The notes under the pieces: model-generated | Seen by the model: only the letters and a program-made list of their open reading frames with translations | Database searches by the model: none | Told to the model about the DNA's origin: nothing | Part shown: positions 5,319 through 7,197 of the stretch, in pieces | Layout of the letters: each line of letters opens with the position of its first letter | How positions within the stretch are numbered: the first letter of the stretch is position 1 | Position numbers and translations under genes: made by a program | DNA from: Actinomycetes bacterium | Lineage (GTDB): Bacteria > Actinomycetota > Acidimicrobiia > Acidimicrobiales > Palsa-688 | Length of the DNA: 7,197 bases | Direction of reading: 5' to 3' | NCBI GenBank assembly: GCA_021827285.1 | Contig: JAKAWM010000142.1 | Coordinates: 1-7,197, forward strand

Positions 5319-6286
5319 GGTCTGGTCAGATAGCGCTGCCGTTCGAAGATCCTTCGCAACCAGAGGGCATCCCGTTCTTGTACCTCGCCTGCCCCCTGAC
5401 TTCAGTTGAGCCCTCCGAGCGCCAGTTGCTCGACAGCTGGTGCGCGCACATTAGGAACTGCATCGTAGAGACCTGCACCGAGAGCGAGGACGGCTGGGAA
5501 CTGGGCGTCCATGCGCCTTTCTGGTGGTCGAATCCCGCTAGCGGCGACAAGATGTCGGCTGAGGATGTCTACGAGCTCAACAATGGGAAGGTCCGAGATT
5601 GTGCCGGTATGGTCGTCCTCGCTCTCCGGGGAGGTAGCACTGGAGTAGGCCAGGAGCTGATTTGGGCAATGCAGTCGCGGCTGCCGATCCTTTACCTGTA
5701 CCCGAGCCAGGGGCACGTGAGCCGACAGGTTCAAGGAACGCCGGCAGACCTTACAGTCGTTGCTTTCGGTGACGCCTCACAGCTCGTAGACGCAGTCGCC
5801 GAGTTCCTAAGGAAAAATCGTGCCGTAATAGAAGACCACGCGCGACGTGCGAAGAACGAAGCTGTGAAGTTCGCACCTCTAAGGACCACTCTTTACGCGC
5901 GCTGGGGCCAATGCAACGAACGCGAACGCGCTCGAGTGGCTGGCGCGGCCCGGATCCACATCGAGCGTGTGGGTGACCTTCTTGCCACTGACCGCTCTAT
6001 AGCTGCCGCGTCTCTCTCAGAACTAGCGGCCCTCACTGGCGAGCTCGGCGTGTCCTTTGGAGAACTCGCACCAAACCCAACGTCGCCGGATCTATCGGCC
6101 CCCGAACGCGAAGCACTCATCCAGGTTTCCGACGAGTACGAATGGTCTGGCAGCAAGGCGTTGTACCTCGAGTCGCGAGCCCGCTCCGAACTTGCTCGTG
6201 GAGGCATACGGCGCCTGAGGCTCGAGAGCCCCGCCGACTGGCTCCGTTTCGACAAGTACATTCAGGGCAATGCAAGACGTCGCTGA
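5315..6286 (+). CDS. Nucleoside 2-deoxyribosyltransferase-like protein with unassigned C-terminal region
   Basis: A 323-residue protein. The N-terminal half (about 20-150) resembles the nucleoside 2-deoxyribosyltransferase fold: a first strand FLYLACPLT at 21-29, then RDCAGMVVLALRGGSTGVGQEL at about 94-115 followed by WAMQSRLPILYL. E114 in GVGQEL is where the family's catalytic glutamate is expected. Such enzymes cleave or exchange nucleoside N-glycosidic bonds; related folds in defence systems act on nucleotides. The C-terminal part (about 170-323) is not recognised. A stretch SLSELAALTGELGVSFGEL faintly recalls the end of an XRE/Cro helix-turn-helix. The ATG at 5315 overlaps the ancestral toxin stop as ATGA; a GTG at 5294 is less likely. 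It overlaps the peptidase gene by 17 nt. Third positions look more AT-rich than in neighbours, as around 5805-5840, suggesting separate ancestry. Confidence 0.72.
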   Translation: MRSGQIALPFEDPSQPEGIPFLYLACPLTSVEPSERQLLDSWCAHIRNCIVETCTESEDGWELGVHAPFWWSNPASGDKMSAEDVYELNNGKVRDCAGMVVLALRGGSTGVGQELIWAMQSRLPILYLYPSQGHVSRQVQGTPADLTVVAFGDASQLVDAVAEFLRKNRAVIEDHARRAKNEAVKFAPLRTTLYARWGQCNERERARVAGAARIHIERVGDLLATDRSIAAASLSELAALTGELGVSFGELAPNPTSPDLSAPEREALIQVSDEYEWSGSKALYLESRARSELARGGIRRLRLESPADWLRFDKYIQGNARRR

Positions 6287-7049
6287 CGAGCTCGTTGCTT
6301 GGCTCTTCGCTCGCGTCGACCTTCCGGCTCGGCCGCCAGTCGATTTGTCGCAGCTGGCAAAGAAGATGGCGATTGACGAGATCCTGGATGCGACCATGGC
6401 AGAGGACGGGCGGCTGGAGTTGCGGGACCAGCGCGCGATCATCTACGTGCGGGCTGACGTTTCACGAGAGCGACGGCGGTTCACGATTGCCCACGAACTG
6501 GCTCACCGCTTGCTTATGCATCGGACCGCTCCCGCCGTGGCCTACCGCCGTCGGCTGACAGGTGACAACCTTGAGCGGTTGTGCGACGACATCGCCGCCG
6601 CGGTCCTCCTACCCCGTCAGTGGGTTGAAACTGAGTACATCGGGTCCCCACAGAGGCTGGACACCGTGAGGCGTATGGGTACAGCGGCGAGTGCCTCATT
6701 GAGCGCAAGCTTGGTACGTCTCCGCGAAGTTCATCGCTGGTCGCGCTCACTTCTCAGGTTCAACCATGTCACTGAGCGCTGGCGTCTCGCGGCACCTGCC
6801 GGCGTACCGCCGGACCTTCACCGATCATTGAGGACGACGGCAGAGACCAACATCACCTTGGCTGCTATTGGTCGGCGGTCAAGAGAGGACGTCGTTTCAC
6901 CACTGCCGCTGCGGCTTGGGTCACGCACCTGGGCCTTCCCGGCAGAGTTGTCCGTTCGTGCCACAACAGCGATCGCGCTCGTAGACCTCACCCGGCCTCA
7001 GTCGCCGGGAGAAGAGAGCACCAGTCGGGCGCCCGGCCTTGATGCATAA
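6270..7049 (+). CDS. ImmA/IrrE-family zinc metallopeptidase
   Basis: A 259-residue protein. The zincin motif HELAH at 75-79 (H75, E76, H79) follows the strand RRFTIAHE. The third ligand is probably E102 in LERLCDDIAAAVLLP, the family's E..(C/A)..(F/I)A..LLP signature. ImmA and IrrE cleave a repressor (ImmR or DdrO) in response to DNA damage or phage-related signals. No separate repressor is evident here, so the substrate could be the overlapping upstream protein; that is inference. The region after about 120 is unassigned (helical, Ser/Arg-rich). No N-terminal HTH domain is present, unlike XRE-peptidase fusions. The ATG lies 17 nt inside the preceding gene, indicating translational coupling. 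The last codons and the TAA stop lie inside recombination site 2, so the gene ends exactly at the module boundary. Confidence 0.85.
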   Translation: MQDVADELVAWLFARVDLPARPPVDLSQLAKKMAIDEILDATMAEDGRLELRDQRAIIYVRADVSRERRRFTIAHELAHRLLMHRTAPAVAYRRRLTGDNLERLCDDIAAAVLLPRQWVETEYIGSPQRLDTVRRMGTAASASLSASLVRLREVHRWSRSLLRFNHVTERWRLAAPAGVPPDLHRSLRTTAETNITLAAIGRRSREDVVSPLPLRLGSRTWAFPAELSVRATTAIALVDLTRPQSPGEESTSRAPGLDA

Positions 7050-7064
7050 TAAGACTTATGCAGC
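7037..7064 (+). repeat. dif-like recombination site 2 (inverted partner of 3694-3721)
   Basis: CCTTGATGCATAA at 7037-7049, spacer TAAGAC at 7050-7055, TTATGCAGC at 7056-7064. Both arms equal those of site 1 read on the opposite strand, while the spacers differ (TAAGAC here, GCATCG in site 1). The CTTGAT arm faces inward at both ends of the module and the CAGC arm faces outward. The TAA stop of the peptidase gene is part of the first arm. Confidence 0.7.
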
Positions 7065-7197
7065 GAATGGGTAAGCGTCCTGCTCGGTGGCGTTTTCTGT
7101 GCTGGTACGACGCGCCCCCATCATGGGTAGGCAGCTGCACCGGGCCAGTAGCTGTGTCGGCTCGACGTCACTGTGAAGTACATTGGAGTACGATTGC
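7065..7197. other. Sequence beyond site 2; possible partial gene
   Basis: Two frames stay open to the window edge. On the minus strand a frame runs from the edge to a TAA at 7058-7056 inside site 2, ending in DAYPFAA; its third positions are moderately GC-rich. On the plus strand a frame opens at the ATG at 7058 in the same arm (MQRMGKRPARWRFLCWYDAP). Neither is recognisable and neither has supporting signals. If the minus frame is real, it would be a gene of the next module ending at the site, mirroring the peptidase. Confidence 0.25.

Noticed and set aside
6515..6523. TTATGCATC, matching one arm of the dif-like sites, inside the peptidase gene
   Set aside because: There is no GCATAA arm 6 bp away, and the bases encode conserved protein sequence (LLMHR) just after HELAH. 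A single half-site in coding DNA is best taken as chance.
3694..7064. The two 28-bp repeats as attL/attR of an ordinary integrated element
   Set aside because: Direct repeats are needed for excision, but these are inverted and their 6-bp centres differ. A pdif-like module boundary fits better.

Overview
The window is high-GC DNA whose codons mostly end in G or C. It has GTG starts, one probably leaderless gene and protein families common in actinobacteria. An actinobacterium, or a high-GC accessory element of one, is the best guess; no gene here fixes the genus. There are no rRNA, tRNA, CRISPR or housekeeping genes. The content is typical of a genomic island or plasmid-like accessory region: toxin-antitoxin genes, a stand-alone AAA ATPase, a tyrosine recombinase, and a multi-gene cassette with defence-like content.

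Layout. (1) Positions 1-490: the 3' end of a BrnT-like toxin gene, followed by a ribbon-helix-helix antitoxin. (2) 686-1967: a tandem 23-bp-period repeat carrying two -10-like hexamers, then an AAA ATPase with a DUF4143-type C-terminus. (3) 1968-2548: no confident gene; it holds a cluster of five TCCACA motifs resembling DnaA boxes and a small G/C hairpin. (4) 2549-3673 (minus): a complete XerC/D-type tyrosine recombinase with all six catalytic positions. (5) 3694-7064: a module bounded by two dif-like sites in inverted orientation. Each site is CCTTGATGCATAA, a 6-bp spacer, then TTATGCAGC. Inside are a minus-strand gene with a ParB-like DGYHRA motif and a divergent plus-strand operon: RHH antitoxin, Doc/Fic toxin (frameshifted near its 3' end), a nucleoside 2-deoxyribosyltransferase-like protein, and an ImmA/IrrE-type zinc peptidase. 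(6) 7065-7197: outside the second site, with no confident gene.

How it may work together. The recombinase is transcribed away from the first site, and the cargo lies on the other side of that site, as intI, attI and cassettes are arranged in integrons. The sites themselves look like Xer/dif sites: two arms with GCATAA/TTATGC inner ends around a 6-bp centre. Their inverted arrangement, with differing spacers, recalls the pdif modules known from Acinetobacter plasmids. The main hypothesis is therefore a Xer-type cassette system in a high-GC organism that carries toxin-antitoxin and putative anti-phage cargo beside its own recombinase. The sites and gene families are read from the sequence; mobility and defence are inference.

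The four plus-strand cargo genes appear to be one operon: an 11-nt gap, then an ATGA overlap (in the ancestral toxin frame), then a 17-nt overlap. A recognisable promoter (TTGCAA-N17-TAAGAT) lies in a divergent control region with three consecutive inverted repeats.
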